From positions 1 through 38,273 of the forward strand of contig CACLQG010000009.1 of NCBI GenBank assembly GCA_902609035.1: a stretch of DNA of 38,273 nucleotides, given 5' to 3'. Origin of the DNA: an uncultured Bacteroidota bacterium (GTDB taxonomy: Bacteria > Bacteroidota > Bacteroidia > Flavobacteriales > Flavobacteriaceae). The notes below the pieces were generated by a model, which made no database searches, was not told the DNA's origin, and saw only the letters and a list, made by a program, of their open reading frames with translations. The translations under genes were made by a program, and so were the position numbers. This document shows, piece after piece, positions 1-8,534 of this stretch; position 1 is the first letter of the stretch, and the number at the start of each line of letters is the position of its first letter.

Positions 1-255
1 TGCAAGGGTTGTGCTACTCCACTTTACAAAAGTGAAAGTAAGTTTGATAGTCATTGCGGATGGCCGAGCTACGATAGTGCAATAGAGGGGTCATTGGAAT
101 TAATTCCTGATAGCTCGGCAGGTATGATCAGAACAGAAATTATTTGTTCAAATTGCGGTGGACATCAAGGGCATGTTTTCAATGATGGCCCTACTCATAC
201 GGGTCTTCGTTATTGTGTAAATTCAGCCAGTATTGATTTTAAAAAAAAAGCTTGA
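1..255 (+). CDS. msrB: Peptide-methionine (R)-S-oxide reductase MsrB, C-terminal part (cut by window edge)
   Basis: MsrB reduces the R-epimer of methionine sulfoxide in oxidised proteins, using thioredoxin. The 84 visible residues are open from base 1 to a TGA at 253-255. They show the family's landmarks in order: a CxxC zinc pair (CKGC) at the very edge, FDSHCGWPSY, a second zinc pair CSNC followed by GGHQGHVFNDGP, and the catalytic block RYCVNSAS, whose Cys is the nucleophile. The N-terminus is outside the window, so start and signal peptide cannot be judged. The next gene, lpdA, begins 64 bases downstream on the same strand. Identity is secure from the motifs. Confidence 0.95.
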   Translation, partial: CKGCATPLYKSESKFDSHCGWPSYDSAIEGSLELIPDSSAGMIRTEIICSNCGGHQGHVFNDGPTHTGLRYCVNSASIDFKKKA

Positions 256-287
256 GTAAACAATCGCAAAAAAAACCTCATATTTAC

Positions 288-295
288 TAAATTTG
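288..295 (+). promoter_or_regulatory. Possible -7 element (TAAATTTG) ahead of lpdA
   Basis: TAAATTTG matches the Bacteroidota -7 consensus TAnnTTTG and lies 24 bases before the lpdA ATG. No TTG is found at the usual 17-23 base spacing upstream, so only half of the promoter is supported. Confidence 0.35.
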
Positions 296-319
296 TGCCA
301 AATTTAAACTACAAACCAC

Positions 320-1708
320 ATGAATGAGTATGATGTAATTGTAATTGGGACTGGTCCAGGGGGTTATGTTACTGCAATACGTGCTTCGCAATTAGGTTTA
401 AAAACAGCAGTTGTAGAGAAAGAAAGCCTTGGAGGAGTTTGTCTCAACTGGGGTTGTATTCCTACAAAAGCATTACTAAAATCAGCTCAAGTTTTTAATT
501 ATCTAAAACATGCTGAAGACTATGGATTGAAAGTCAAAGAGTACGACAAAGACTTTGATGCTATAATTAATAGAAGTAGAAATGTGGCCGCAGGAATGAG
601 CAAGGGAGTGCAATTTTTAATGAAGAAAAATAAAATTGACATACTTGAGGGTCATGGAAAACTCATGGCTGGTAAAAAAGTAAGAGTAATCAACGATAAA
701 AAAACAGAGGAATACAATGCCAAGCATATTATCATTGCTACGGGATCGAGATCGAGAGCGCTTCCCAGCTTACCCCAAGATGAGAAAAAAGTTATTGGTT
801 ACAGAGAGGCAATGACTTTATCCAAACAACCCAAAAAACTTATCATAGTAGGGTCTGGTGCAATAGGAATTGAGTTCGCTTATTTCTATAATTCCATGGG
901 AACTGAGGTTACCATTGTTGAGTATCTGAATCGTATTGTTCCAGTTGAAGATGAGGAGGTATCTAAACAATTAGAAAAAAATTTCAAAAAAAGTGGAATC
1001 AAAATTATGACCAATACCGAAGTTACTGGTGTAAATACATCTGGAAAAGGAGTCAAAGCGACAGTAAAAACAGAGAAGGGAGAAGAAACCTTAAATGCTG
1101 ATATTGTTCTATCTGCAGTAGGAATTAAATCCAATATCGAAAACCTAGGACTGGAGGACATTGGTATCGCTATTGATAGGGATAAAATAATGGTAAACGA
1201 TTTTTATCAAACTAATCTTCCTGGATATTATGCCATTGGAGATGTAACATCGGGACAAGCGTTGGCTCACGTTGCCTCTGCCGAAGGAATTTTGTGCGTA
1301 GAGAAAATAGCTGGTCGTCATGTTGAACCTCTGGATTATGGAAACATACCTGGTTGTACCTATTGTTTCCCGGAAGTGGCCTCTGTTGGATTAACTGAAG
1401 CTAAAGCGAAAGAAAAAGGCTATGAAATTAAAGTTGGTAAATTTCCATTTTCTGCCTCTGGTAAAGCCCAAGCTGGTGGAAACTCAGAGGGTTTTGTGAA
1501 GGTAATCTTTGATGCAAAATACGGGGAATGGTTGGGATGCCATATGATTGGAATAGGCGTAACAGACATGATCGCTGAAGTGGTTTTAGGAAGGAAACTT
1601 GAAACTACTGGACACGAGGTATTAAAAGCAGTTCATCCCCACCCGACCATGAGTGAGGCAGTAATGGAAGCTGTGGCCGATGCATACGATGAAGTGATTC
1701 ACCTCTAA
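320..1708 (+). CDS. lpdA: Dihydrolipoyl dehydrogenase (E3)
   Basis: This is the FAD-dependent E3 component that reoxidises dihydrolipoamide in the pyruvate, 2-oxoglutarate and branched-chain dehydrogenase complexes or the glycine cleavage system. The 462-residue length is typical. Visible are the FAD-binding GTGPGGY (residues 10-16), the redox-active disulfide CLNWGC (C41 and C46), an NAD-binding GSGAIG motif near residue 180, the second FAD contact YYAIGDV near 310, and the C-terminal dimer-interface catalytic block HPHPTMSE with H441 and E446. No E1 or E2 gene is nearby, so the partner complex cannot be told. It converges on aroQ and the two stop codons overlap by four bases (1705-1708). 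Confidence 0.97.
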   Translation: MNEYDVIVIGTGPGGYVTAIRASQLGLKTAVVEKESLGGVCLNWGCIPTKALLKSAQVFNYLKHAEDYGLKVKEYDKDFDAIINRSRNVAAGMSKGVQFLMKKNKIDILEGHGKLMAGKKVRVINDKKTEEYNAKHIIIATGSRSRALPSLPQDEKKVIGYREAMTLSKQPKKLIIVGSGAIGIEFAYFYNSMGTEVTIVEYLNRIVPVEDEEVSKQLEKNFKKSGIKIMTNTEVTGVNTSGKGVKATVKTEKGEETLNADIVLSAVGIKSNIENLGLEDIGIAIDRDKIMVNDFYQTNLPGYYAIGDVTSGQALAHVASAEGILCVEKIAGRHVEPLDYGNIPGCTYCFPEVASVGLTEAKAKEKGYEIKVGKFPFSASGKAQAGGNSEGFVKVIFDAKYGEWLGCHMIGIGVTDMIAEVVLGRKLETTGHEVLKAVHPHPTMSEAVMEAVADAYDEVIHL

Positions 1709-2130
1709 ACGTTAAGATTAAGAAAAGATTCAATCCCCAAACGGTAGCTGTCAAGCCCAAAACCAACAATTATTCCTTTAGCAACTGGGGTAATATAGGA
1801 ATTGTGCCTAAAATCTTCTCTAGAAAAAGTATTAGAAATATGAATTTCGATGACTGAGGTGTCGATTGCCATTATGGCATCTCTAATGCCAACTGATGTA
1901 TGTGTATAGGCAGCAGGATTTAATAATATTCCGTCAGACGAAAAACCGTCTTTTTGAATTCGATCAATTAGCTCACCCTCAATATTAGATTGAAAATAGT
2001 CAAATTCGACTTCAGGAAATTTTTTCTTCAAATCTTCATAATAAGATTCGAAAGACTGACCGCCATAAATAGATGGCTCTCGAGTTCCTAAAAGGTTTAG
2101 ATTAGGACCATTAATAATGACTATTTTCAT
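1705..2130 (-). CDS. aroQ: Type II 3-dehydroquinate dehydratase
   Basis: AroQ catalyses the third step of the shikimate pathway, 3-dehydroquinate to 3-dehydroshikimate. It begins KIVIINGPNLNLLGTREP with the catalytic Arg and Tyr (SIYGG), then NPAAYTHTSVGIRDA in the middle, and the EIHISN segment carrying the general-acid His. I chose the ATG at 2128-2130 (141 aa) because homologues start directly with MKI(V/I)IINGPN. An in-frame ATG at 2149-2151 would add seven residues (MFIFNKK) that do not look like the family. Upstream is a 686-base gap before xerD, so it is probably transcribed alone. Confidence 0.95.
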   Translation of the reverse strand: MKIVIINGPNLNLLGTREPSIYGGQSFESYYEDLKKKFPEVEFDYFQSNIEGELIDRIQKDGFSSDGILLNPAAYTHTSVGIRDAIMAIDTSVIEIHISNTFSREDFRHNSYITPVAKGIIVGFGLDSYRLGIESFLNLNV

Positions 2131-2199
2131 TTTTTTATTAAAAATAAACATAATTTGTATTTAATGATAATTAATTAATACATTTAAGAACAATGCAAG

Positions 2200-2728
2200 G
2201 ATATACAAAAAAAAAAATTTATTGAAGATGAAAATTTTCTATTAATTGATTAACGCCTAGCCTATTTTAATACATTTAAAATCATATTGAAGTTCTAATA
2301 AAATCATTAAATCTATTGAATTTGAATGTACCTTTAGTAAACTATTTTTAATTAAAATAAATTGTTCTTATAAAATTCTACTAACAATAAAAGTTACAAA
2401 ACTAGTTAAAACCTTCTAGTGATTTAGAAATTTGATAGTATCGTTTCAAAGGGGACATGTGGAATTTAGAAAAAAATCTATCTTCACTAGTAAAATTTAG
2501 ACCTTTACTATTAAATAATTAAAGTAAGAAAATTCAGGTTTTACCAAAATTCTCGATTACAACGATTTTTTAAGCTGTTAAAAACATCATAGGTAAACCC
2601 AATATTGGTATTGAACTTACATTAGAGGAAATTCAATAAAAAGTGTAGGAAAATTTTATGAAAATATTTTTTCAGCTCTCAAAAATCTTAATGAAGTAAT
2701 CTTAATTCAAATTACAGAAAAAACTTAA
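2200..2728 (+). pseudogene. Possible decayed protein gene, unidentified (fills the aroQ-xerD gap)
   Basis: The 2131-2816 gap has no intact gene, but its plus strand contains consecutive protein-like stretches in shifting frames. 2423-2500 reads with IVSFQRGHVEFRKK inside and ends at TAG. 2529-2639 reads with KIQVLPKFSITTIF, one TAA at 2571, then KNIIGKPNIGIELTLEEI, ending at TAA. 2642-2728 continues in another frame with SVGKFYENIFSALKNLNEV. Residues such as Gly, Pro, Arg and acidic/basic helix patterns are richer than expected from random AT-rich DNA, and the pieces run on as if one gene had been broken by frameshifts and stops. I cannot name the family. Bounds are approximate and the pseudogene reading is inference. 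The remainder of the gap (2131-2199 and 2729-2816) shows only AT-rich sequence plus the xerD promoter candidate. Confidence 0.4.
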
Positions 2729-2801
2729 TACTAGGGAAAAAAAGGATCAAACTCTAAAATAATAAACAATATACTTCAATTAAGTTAAAAATTAAAATAC
2801 A

Positions 2802-2809
2802 TAATTTTG
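2802..2809 (+). promoter_or_regulatory. Possible -7 element (TAATTTTG) immediately before xerD
   Basis: TAATTTTG fits TAnnTTTG and ends only seven bases before the TTG start of xerD, so a transcript starting a few bases downstream would be nearly leaderless. No clear -33 TTG is present at normal spacing. Confidence 0.35.
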
Positions 2810-2816
2810 TAATGTT

Positions 2817-3716
2817 TTGAATTGGAAGACTACCATTTTTGACTACGAATTCTACCTTAAAATTGAAAGGGGGCTCTCTGATAATACAGTGAAAAATTAC
2901 AGTTTAGACATTAAACGATTGGCCAAGTTCATAAGTGAAAATAACATTATTGAAAAACCAAAGAGTTGTACAAAAAATACACTCCAGCAATTTATATACC
3001 AACAATCAAAATTTATAAGTTCAAATAGTCAAGCCCGTAGGATATCTGCTATAAAAAGTTTTTTTAAATTTCTGATCTTTGAAAATATACGAGGAGACTC
3101 TCCAGCCGATTTGATTGAGGGGCCTAAATTGGGAAGGAAACTTCCGTCAACACTTAATTTGTTGGAAATTGAAAAAATAATCTATGGAATAGAGTTGAAT
3201 AAACCACATGGATACCGAAACCGAGCCATCATAGAAACACTATATGGTAGTGGATTGAGAGTGAGTGAATTGGTAAATTTGACTTTATCAAACATTTTTT
3301 TTAATGAAGATATAATTCGGGTAACAGGAAAGGGAGACAAACAACGGTTGGTTCCATTGGGAAATTATTCCAAAAAATTTATTCAAATTTATTTAAATGA
3401 AGTAAGAATCCTTAAAAAAATACAAAAAGGAGATAATGACATTTTATTCCTTAACAGAAATGGGAAAAAGCTTACGCGTGCAATGATTTTTACAATCATT
3501 AGGGAATCTACTAAGAAAGTAGGAATTAAAAAGAAAATAAGTCCTCACACCTTTAGACACTCTTTTGCTACACATTTATTGGAAAATGGTGCAGATCTTA
3601 GAAGTATTCAGATTTTGATGGGACACGAAAGTATAACTACAACTGAGATTTACACACACTTGAGCAACCAGCATTTAAAATACGTAATTGAGAAATTTCA
3701 TCCTAGGAATCAATAA
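2817..3716 (+). CDS. xerD: Site-specific tyrosine recombinase XerD
   Basis: XerD acts with XerC at the dif site to resolve chromosome dimers. The 299-residue protein has an N-terminal SAM-like core-binding domain (about 1-90) and a C-terminal catalytic domain with Arg in GSGLRVSEL, Lys in GKGDKQRLVPL, HTFRHSFATHLL (H-x-x-R), then MGHESITTTEIYTH carrying the second His and the nucleophilic Tyr. The start is TTG at 2817: the resulting MNWKTTIFDYEFYLK matches the usual flavobacterial XerD N-terminus (MNWK...), and the ATG five bases upstream is out of frame. The gene converges on the response regulator with a five-base gap. Chromosomal XerD is favoured over a phage integrase because of its size and housekeeping context. 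Confidence 0.93.
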   Translation: MNWKTTIFDYEFYLKIERGLSDNTVKNYSLDIKRLAKFISENNIIEKPKSCTKNTLQQFIYQQSKFISSNSQARRISAIKSFFKFLIFENIRGDSPADLIEGPKLGRKLPSTLNLLEIEKIIYGIELNKPHGYRNRAIIETLYGSGLRVSELVNLTLSNIFFNEDIIRVTGKGDKQRLVPLGNYSKKFIQIYLNEVRILKKIQKGDNDILFLNRNGKKLTRAMIFTIIRESTKKVGIKKKISPHTFRHSFATHLLENGADLRSIQILMGHESITTTEIYTHLSNQHLKYVIEKFHPRNQ

Positions 3717-3721
3717 AAGGA

Positions 3722-4432
3722 TTACTTTTTTACTACCAACCTAAAACCTTCACCATGAATATTGAGAATTTCAACATTATTATCGAGCTTTAAATATTTT
3801 CTCAATTTGGCAATGTAAACATCCATACTTCTTGAAGTGAAATAATTGCTATCTCTCCAAATCTTATTCAAGGCCTTTTCACGTACAAGCAAATCATTTA
3901 TATTTAATACAAGCAAGCGAAGTAATTGATTTTCTTTTGGAGAAAGCTTAACCGAATTTTCTTTTCCATATGATAAAAAACGGAGTTTTGAATTGAACTT
4001 AAACTTTCCAATTTCAAACTCGTGAACATCTGATTCAGGAATATTAAAGAAGTTTTTTCTATTTAGAGTGGCTTTTATTTTGGCGAGAAGAACATCAGAG
4101 TCAAAAGGTTTGGTTAAGTAATCGTCAGCACCAATTTTAAATCCTTTTAAAACGTCTTCTTTGAGAGTTTTTGCAGTTAGGAAGAATAAGGGAATATTTT
4201 CATTTTTCTCCCTGATCTCTTTACCTAGAGTGAAACCGTCCTTAAAAGGCATCATTACATCAAGAATACATAGATCGAAATTTTCCTTCTGAAACTTTTC
4301 CATTCCTTCAATTCCATTTTTTGCCAACACAATGGAATAATCATTTAGAATCAAATAGTCTTTGAGTATATTTCCAAAATTAAAATCGTCTTCTACGATT
4401 AATATTTTCTTCCGTTCACTTGAATTAGGCAT
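3722..4432 (-). CDS. OmpR-family two-component response regulator
   Basis: This is a DNA-binding response regulator of 236 residues. The receiver domain (about 8-125) carries the acidic pair after ILIVEDD, the phosphoacceptor Asp in LCILDVMMP, the conserved Thr in FFLTAK and the Lys in YLTKPFD. The C-terminal winged helix (about 140-235) has LSPKENQLLRLL and ends with the wing and recognition segment RSMDVYIAKLRKYL. It lies 17 bases downstream of the histidine kinase on the same strand, so the two are almost certainly a cognate pair in one transcript. It resembles the RprY type of Bacteroidota, but target genes cannot be inferred from the sequence. Confidence 0.93.
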   Translation of the reverse strand: MPNSSERKKILIVEDDFNFGNILKDYLILNDYSIVLAKNGIEGMEKFQKENFDLCILDVMMPFKDGFTLGKEIREKNENIPLFFLTAKTLKEDVLKGFKIGADDYLTKPFDSDVLLAKIKATLNRKNFFNIPESDVHEFEIGKFKFNSKLRFLSYGKENSVKLSPKENQLLRLLVLNINDLLVREKALNKIWRDSNYFTSRSMDVYIAKLRKYLKLDNNVEILNIHGEGFRLVVKK

Positions 4433-4449
4433 AGCTTTTTAATTAGATA

Positions 4450-6042
4450 TTAGAGCAATGGTAAATATATTATAAAAGTAGTTCCCTTACCAAGTTTACT
4501 GATTAATTTTATATCACCTCCATGGAGTTCTACTATTTTTTTTACGTAAGATAAACCCAAACCATGTCCTTTGACATTGTGGATGTTACCACTTTGTTTT
4601 CTAAAGAATTTATCAAAAATATGTTTTTGTGTATTGTCATCCATTCCAATTCCTTGATCATTGATTGTTAATTTAATTGATTTATCATCATTGGAAGTGG
4701 AAATAGTTATAATAGGAGCATCCTCAGAGTATTTAATTGCATTTTCTAACATATTTACAATAATATTTATAAAATGATTTAAGTTCCCCCTAAACATTGT
4801 CTGAGAAGCATCTAATTGGCTGATAATTTTTCCCTTTTGATCTTTAATAATTAATTTCACATGTCGAAGTGCATCATCTATGGCATCGTGTAAATCAATT
4901 TCGGTTAATTCAAAAGGAGAGGAACTCTTTTCAAGTCTTGAAATCTGTAAAACATTTTCCACTTGTGAAAGCATACGATGGTTTTCTTCCCTGATCATCT
5001 TTATGTAGCTCATAAGCCTTGTTTTGACAGCTTGTGTTTTGGGATTAGATATCGCATCCAATGCCAAATTAATAGTTGCTATTGGAGTTTTGAACTCATG
5101 TGACATATTGTTAATGAAATCAGACTTCATTTCTGAAACTTTCTTTTGACGAATGATTTGATATATCGAAGTAGTTGATACAATTATAATAAATAATGTA
5201 AGGAAGATAGATAATCCTGCGACACTCAAAATGGAAGAAAAAACAACCTGATCTTTGTCAGGGAATGTAACTACCAATTTATAGGGTGTTTGACCATTGT
5301 CCTGAGTAAAAATAGGAGTTTCATATTTTAAACCTATTTGAGTTTCGTTGTACTCGTTTGACTTAACTTTTGTGGCCAAACCATTATTATAAATTCCAAA
5401 TTCATAAAATATTATAATATTTCTAGCTTGAAACTCTCTGTCCAAAAGAAGTTTTAATTCGTCTTTCCTAATTCGCTTGTGAACAGGAATTGTAGATGAA
5501 TAATCCAAATATGCAGAACGAAAAATTTCTTGATCAAAAATACTCATTCTTTCTACCGATTTCAACTTGGTGATTGAAGTAGCAACCCTATTTTCACGAT
5601 TAAAAATCTTATCTTTACTTAAAATAGTAGTTGTTTTGACTTTTTTATAATCCATTACATTTTCATTTCCCAATTCAGGATTAATATCAGATAGATTGAT
5701 ATTATAATCTTCTTCCAAAATACCAAAAGCATAGAAGGAGGTGAGGTTTGAAGATATATCTTCTTCATTATCTACAAACAGGAAAATATCCGTGAAATTG
5801 GACTCATTAGGGGTGCCAATAGAATCAATCAATTCCTGATAGGCAGCTATATAAACTGATATTTCCAAATCCTCCACCTTGGTAGATACGGATTTGAGTG
5901 ATTGACTCACCGCTAAAGAAAATTCTTCTTCTTTATTTTGCCAAGCCATATTAATCCAATAGGCTTGAACTAAGATTAAAGCGACTAGCGAAATAATCAT
6001 CAAACTTACCAATAAAATGAAATAATCTTTTTTCAAACCCAA
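4450..6042 (-). CDS. Membrane-bound sensor histidine kinase
   Basis: This 530-residue sensor kinase has a first membrane helix at about residues 8-30, a periplasmic sensor region of roughly 240 residues with no recognisable sub-domain, and a second membrane helix near 270-295. The cytoplasmic HisKA domain follows with the phosphoacceptor in MSHEFKTPIATI, then a HATPase_c domain with an N box (NMLENAIKYS), G1 (DQGIGM) and G2 (GHGLGLSYVKKI). It is the first gene of the pair and is followed 17 bases later by its response regulator. The 71-base space to coaE suggests a separate transcript or an internal promoter. The layout resembles RprX-like kinases; the stimulus is unknown. Confidence 0.93.
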   Translation of the reverse strand: MGLKKDYFILLVSLMIISLVALILVQAYWINMAWQNKEEEFSLAVSQSLKSVSTKVEDLEISVYIAAYQELIDSIGTPNESNFTDIFLFVDNEEDISSNLTSFYAFGILEEDYNINLSDINPELGNENVMDYKKVKTTTILSKDKIFNRENRVATSITKLKSVERMSIFDQEIFRSAYLDYSSTIPVHKRIRKDELKLLLDREFQARNIIIFYEFGIYNNGLATKVKSNEYNETQIGLKYETPIFTQDNGQTPYKLVVTFPDKDQVVFSSILSVAGLSIFLTLFIIIVSTTSIYQIIRQKKVSEMKSDFINNMSHEFKTPIATINLALDAISNPKTQAVKTRLMSYIKMIREENHRMLSQVENVLQISRLEKSSSPFELTEIDLHDAIDDALRHVKLIIKDQKGKIISQLDASQTMFRGNLNHFINIIVNMLENAIKYSEDAPIITISTSNDDKSIKLTINDQGIGMDDNTQKHIFDKFFRKQSGNIHNVKGHGLGLSYVKKIVELHGGDIKLISKLGKGTTFIIYLPLL

Positions 6043-6113
6043 TTAATATTATTAAACTTAAATTTCATTAAAAATTAGGTAGTATAAACCTAAGGTATTG
6101 TTAATAAATTTAA

Positions 6114-6698
6114 TTATTTAGAATCAATAAGTTCCAGATGAATTTCATCTATTTTTTTTAACGTTTTGTCCCAATTAATATTGTTAATTACAAAATCTGA
6201 CAATGGGATTTTTTTATTATCACTCCATTGGTAAAACATTCTTGATTTAATTTGTTTTTCAGTCATTTTTTCTCTGTTCATCACTCTCTCTATTCTAAGT
6301 GGCTCTGGTGCAGTCACCAATATAACAACATCGCAATCCTCTACTGCTCCTGTTTCAAATAAAATTGCTGTCTCCTTTATTATGTAAGGGGTATCTTGTT
6401 TACTTAAAAAAAGATGAAAATCTTTCTTTAAAGCGGGATGAACAAGGGCATTCAAGTCCTCTAATTTTTTCTTATCAGAAAAAACCAAATCTGCCAATAG
6501 AGATCGATTCAATTCTTGACCATTGTATAGATCATCTCCAAATAATCCTTTTAGTTTGCTGACCAATTCTGTATTACATTGCATCAATTTCTTTGCTTGA
6601 GTATCCGACTCGTAACAAGTAACTCCCAAAGATGCAAAAACTTTTAAGATGCTTGATTTTCCACTTCCAATACCCCCTGTAAGACCAACGATTTTCAT
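6114..6698 (-). CDS. coaE: Dephospho-CoA kinase
   Basis: CoaE phosphorylates the ribose 3'-OH of dephospho-CoA, the last step of coenzyme A synthesis. The 194-residue protein starts with MKIVGLTGGIGSGKS, a P-loop, followed by the conserved Asp in CYESDTQAKKL, the VHPAL segment, and the lid region with RIERVMNREKMTEKQIKSRM. The start codon overlaps the stop of the upstream YbbR-like gene by four bases (6695-6698), which points to translational coupling. coaBC, which makes 4'-phosphopantetheine, is in the same long co-directional run. Confidence 0.95.
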   Translation of the reverse strand: MKIVGLTGGIGSGKSSILKVFASLGVTCYESDTQAKKLMQCNTELVSKLKGLFGDDLYNGQELNRSLLADLVFSDKKKLEDLNALVHPALKKDFHLFLSKQDTPYIIKETAILFETGAVEDCDVVILVTAPEPLRIERVMNREKMTEKQIKSRMFYQWSDNKKIPLSDFVINNINWDKTLKKIDEIHLELIDSK

Positions 6699-7651
6699 TT
6701 TCTAATTAAATAATCTACTTCTTTTGGCTTCCATCTCACATTTCTTACCCCTTCTGGTTTCATCTCCAAAAAAATATCCATAGTGTTTTTTGTATTTAAA
6801 TGGGATTTTTCAAAATCGCATATGAATTTAAAATCTCCTGATTTAATTGCCTCTGCTCTGTCCAATAAAACCAAAAATGTAACTTTCAAAGATTGGGGGA
6901 AGAGTTTTATTGCCAAAGAGTCTGGTACGTTTTTTATGTTAATAAAAACTTCAATAGATTTTTCAGTAAATCTTTTAACGGGAACTTTGATCAAAATTTT
7001 ATTCGTTTCAAATTTGATTTGGTCCCAAGATATTATATCAACTTTTTCAACTATTTCTTGATCAATTTTATCTATTGATAATTGGTGTATAATATATTTA
7101 TCTAATGTATCAATTTTTTGAGAAGGGCCATAAACCCAAATACTATCTGGTTCGATTATCCAATCTCCAGCTCTGTCATACCCTGGTTTGAAATCAATTT
7201 GACTGGGTGGGATTACAGGGATCTTCTTCCGTTTTAGAGCGCTGAATGGAATGGTTAATTTAGAAGGTGAAATCAAATTCAATTTTGTACTTTGATATAA
7301 CTGCTGTTGAAGAACAAATTTTTGATCCATTAAATCAATTTCTACAAGATTATCTGAAAAATGTGCATTATCTAGGGTTACTCTGATATTTTTTTTAAAG
7401 TAATGATAAATTAAAAGCTGAAATCCACTTGCTGTGATATCGGCCTTAATTGATACATTAATGTTAGGATCCAGAATTACCAGATTTGGAACATTAACAA
7501 ATTTAACCTCAAAGTTGACTGAGGAACTGAAGGAGTTAGAGAGCTTGGTAATTATCCAAAAAAAGGAGGAAAGTGCAAAGAATAATGAAAAGAATCTTAA
7601 TCTATTTTTTCTTGGGAATCTTAATCCTAAATATTCAAAATTTCGTTGCAT
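6695..7651 (-). CDS. YbbR-like / CdaR-family protein
   Basis: A 318-residue protein with a basic N-terminus, one membrane helix at about residues 20-40 (FFSLFFALSSFFWIITKL) and a long extracytoplasmic part rich in beta strands. Repeated segments of the type V.V.(G).......V....(I)DL fit the YbbR domain repeat. YbbR/CdaR proteins in Firmicutes regulate diadenylate cyclase, but in Bacteroidota the gene commonly sits beside coaE and no such partner is present here, so a regulatory function should not be assumed. It overlaps coaE by four bases and follows fabI by 31 bases. Confidence 0.8.
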   Translation of the reverse strand: MQRNFEYLGLRFPRKNRLRFFSLFFALSSFFWIITKLSNSFSSSVNFEVKFVNVPNLVILDPNINVSIKADITASGFQLLIYHYFKKNIRVTLDNAHFSDNLVEIDLMDQKFVLQQQLYQSTKLNLISPSKLTIPFSALKRKKIPVIPPSQIDFKPGYDRAGDWIIEPDSIWVYGPSQKIDTLDKYIIHQLSIDKIDQEIVEKVDIISWDQIKFETNKILIKVPVKRFTEKSIEVFINIKNVPDSLAIKLFPQSLKVTFLVLLDRAEAIKSGDFKFICDFEKSHLNTKNTMDIFLEMKPEGVRNVRWKPKEVDYLIRK

Positions 7652-7682
7652 TGTAGTGATTCATAATCCCATAGAAAAATCA

Positions 7683-8498
7683 TCAGCCTTTTTCCAAAGC
7701 ATCAATTATTTCTTGACTGACTCCCACATTGGAGAATCCTCCATCGTGAAAAAGATTCTGTAAGGTTACCTTTTTTGTATAATCAGAAAACATCATTACC
7801 GTATAATTAGCACAATCATCCGCTGTGGCATTACCAAGGGGTGAAGTTTGCTCAGCATAGTTTAAAAATCCATCCAATCCTTTGACCCCTTTTCCTGCGG
7901 TAGTAGGCGTAGGTGATTGAGAAATGGTATTTACCCTTACTTTTTTCTCTTTACCAAAGAAATAACCAAAACTCCTTGCTATAGATTCCAAATAGGCTTT
8001 ATTATCTGCCATATCATTATAATTAGGAAAAGTTCTTTGAGCAGCGATATAAGAAAGGGCAATAATACTACCCCAAGGATTCATGGCATCTTTTTGAAAA
8101 AGGGTCTGCAATAGCTTATGGAAAGAAACAGATGACACCTCCCAACCTTTAGTCATCCAATCATGATTTAAGTCGGTGTAAAGCTTACCTTTTCTGACAT
8201 TAACAGACATACCAATAGAATGGAGAACAAAATCCAATTTGCCGCCTAAATGAGAGATGGATTGATCGATTAGATTTTCTAAATCACCTAATTGAGTTGC
8301 ATCAGCTGGAATTAAATGACTATTTGTTTTTTCAGCCAGTTCATTGATAGTTCCCATTCTCATGGCTACAGGCGCATTGGTCAATACAAATTCTCCACCC
8401 TGCCTTTTGACTGCTTCTGCAGTTTTCCAAGCAATAGACTTATCGTCAAGCGCACCAAAAATGATTCCTTTTTTCCCTTCTAAAATGTTATGAGGCAT
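7683..8498 (-). CDS. fabI: Enoyl-[acyl-carrier-protein] reductase [NADH]
   Basis: FabI reduces trans-2-enoyl-ACP in each round of type II fatty-acid elongation. The 271-residue short-chain reductase has the atypical FabI nucleotide loop GALDDKSIAW at residues 15-24, HSIGM at 93-97, and the FabI-specific active site with Y150 (SYIAAQRTFP) and Y160-x6-K167 (YNDMADNK). These separate it from FabG-type enzymes. It is the sole enoyl reductase gene in the window. It lies between recN and the YbbR-like gene with gaps of 36 and 31 bases, consistent with one long minus-strand transcript. Confidence 0.95.
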   Translation of the reverse strand: MPHNILEGKKGIIFGALDDKSIAWKTAEAVKRQGGEFVLTNAPVAMRMGTINELAEKTNSHLIPADATQLGDLENLIDQSISHLGGKLDFVLHSIGMSVNVRKGKLYTDLNHDWMTKGWEVSSVSFHKLLQTLFQKDAMNPWGSIIALSYIAAQRTFPNYNDMADNKAYLESIARSFGYFFGKEKKVRVNTISQSPTPTTAGKGVKGLDGFLNYAEQTSPLGNATADDCANYTVMMFSDYTKKVTLQNLFHDGGFSNVGVSQEIIDALEKG

Positions 8499-8534
8499 GG
8501 ATTTTTCGGATTTAAAACGTATTCAAATATACAT

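Noticed and set aside
2131..2151. Longer AroQ start (MFIFNKK extension)
   Set aside because: Homologues begin at MKIVIINGPN; the extension is AT-rich and unlike the family.
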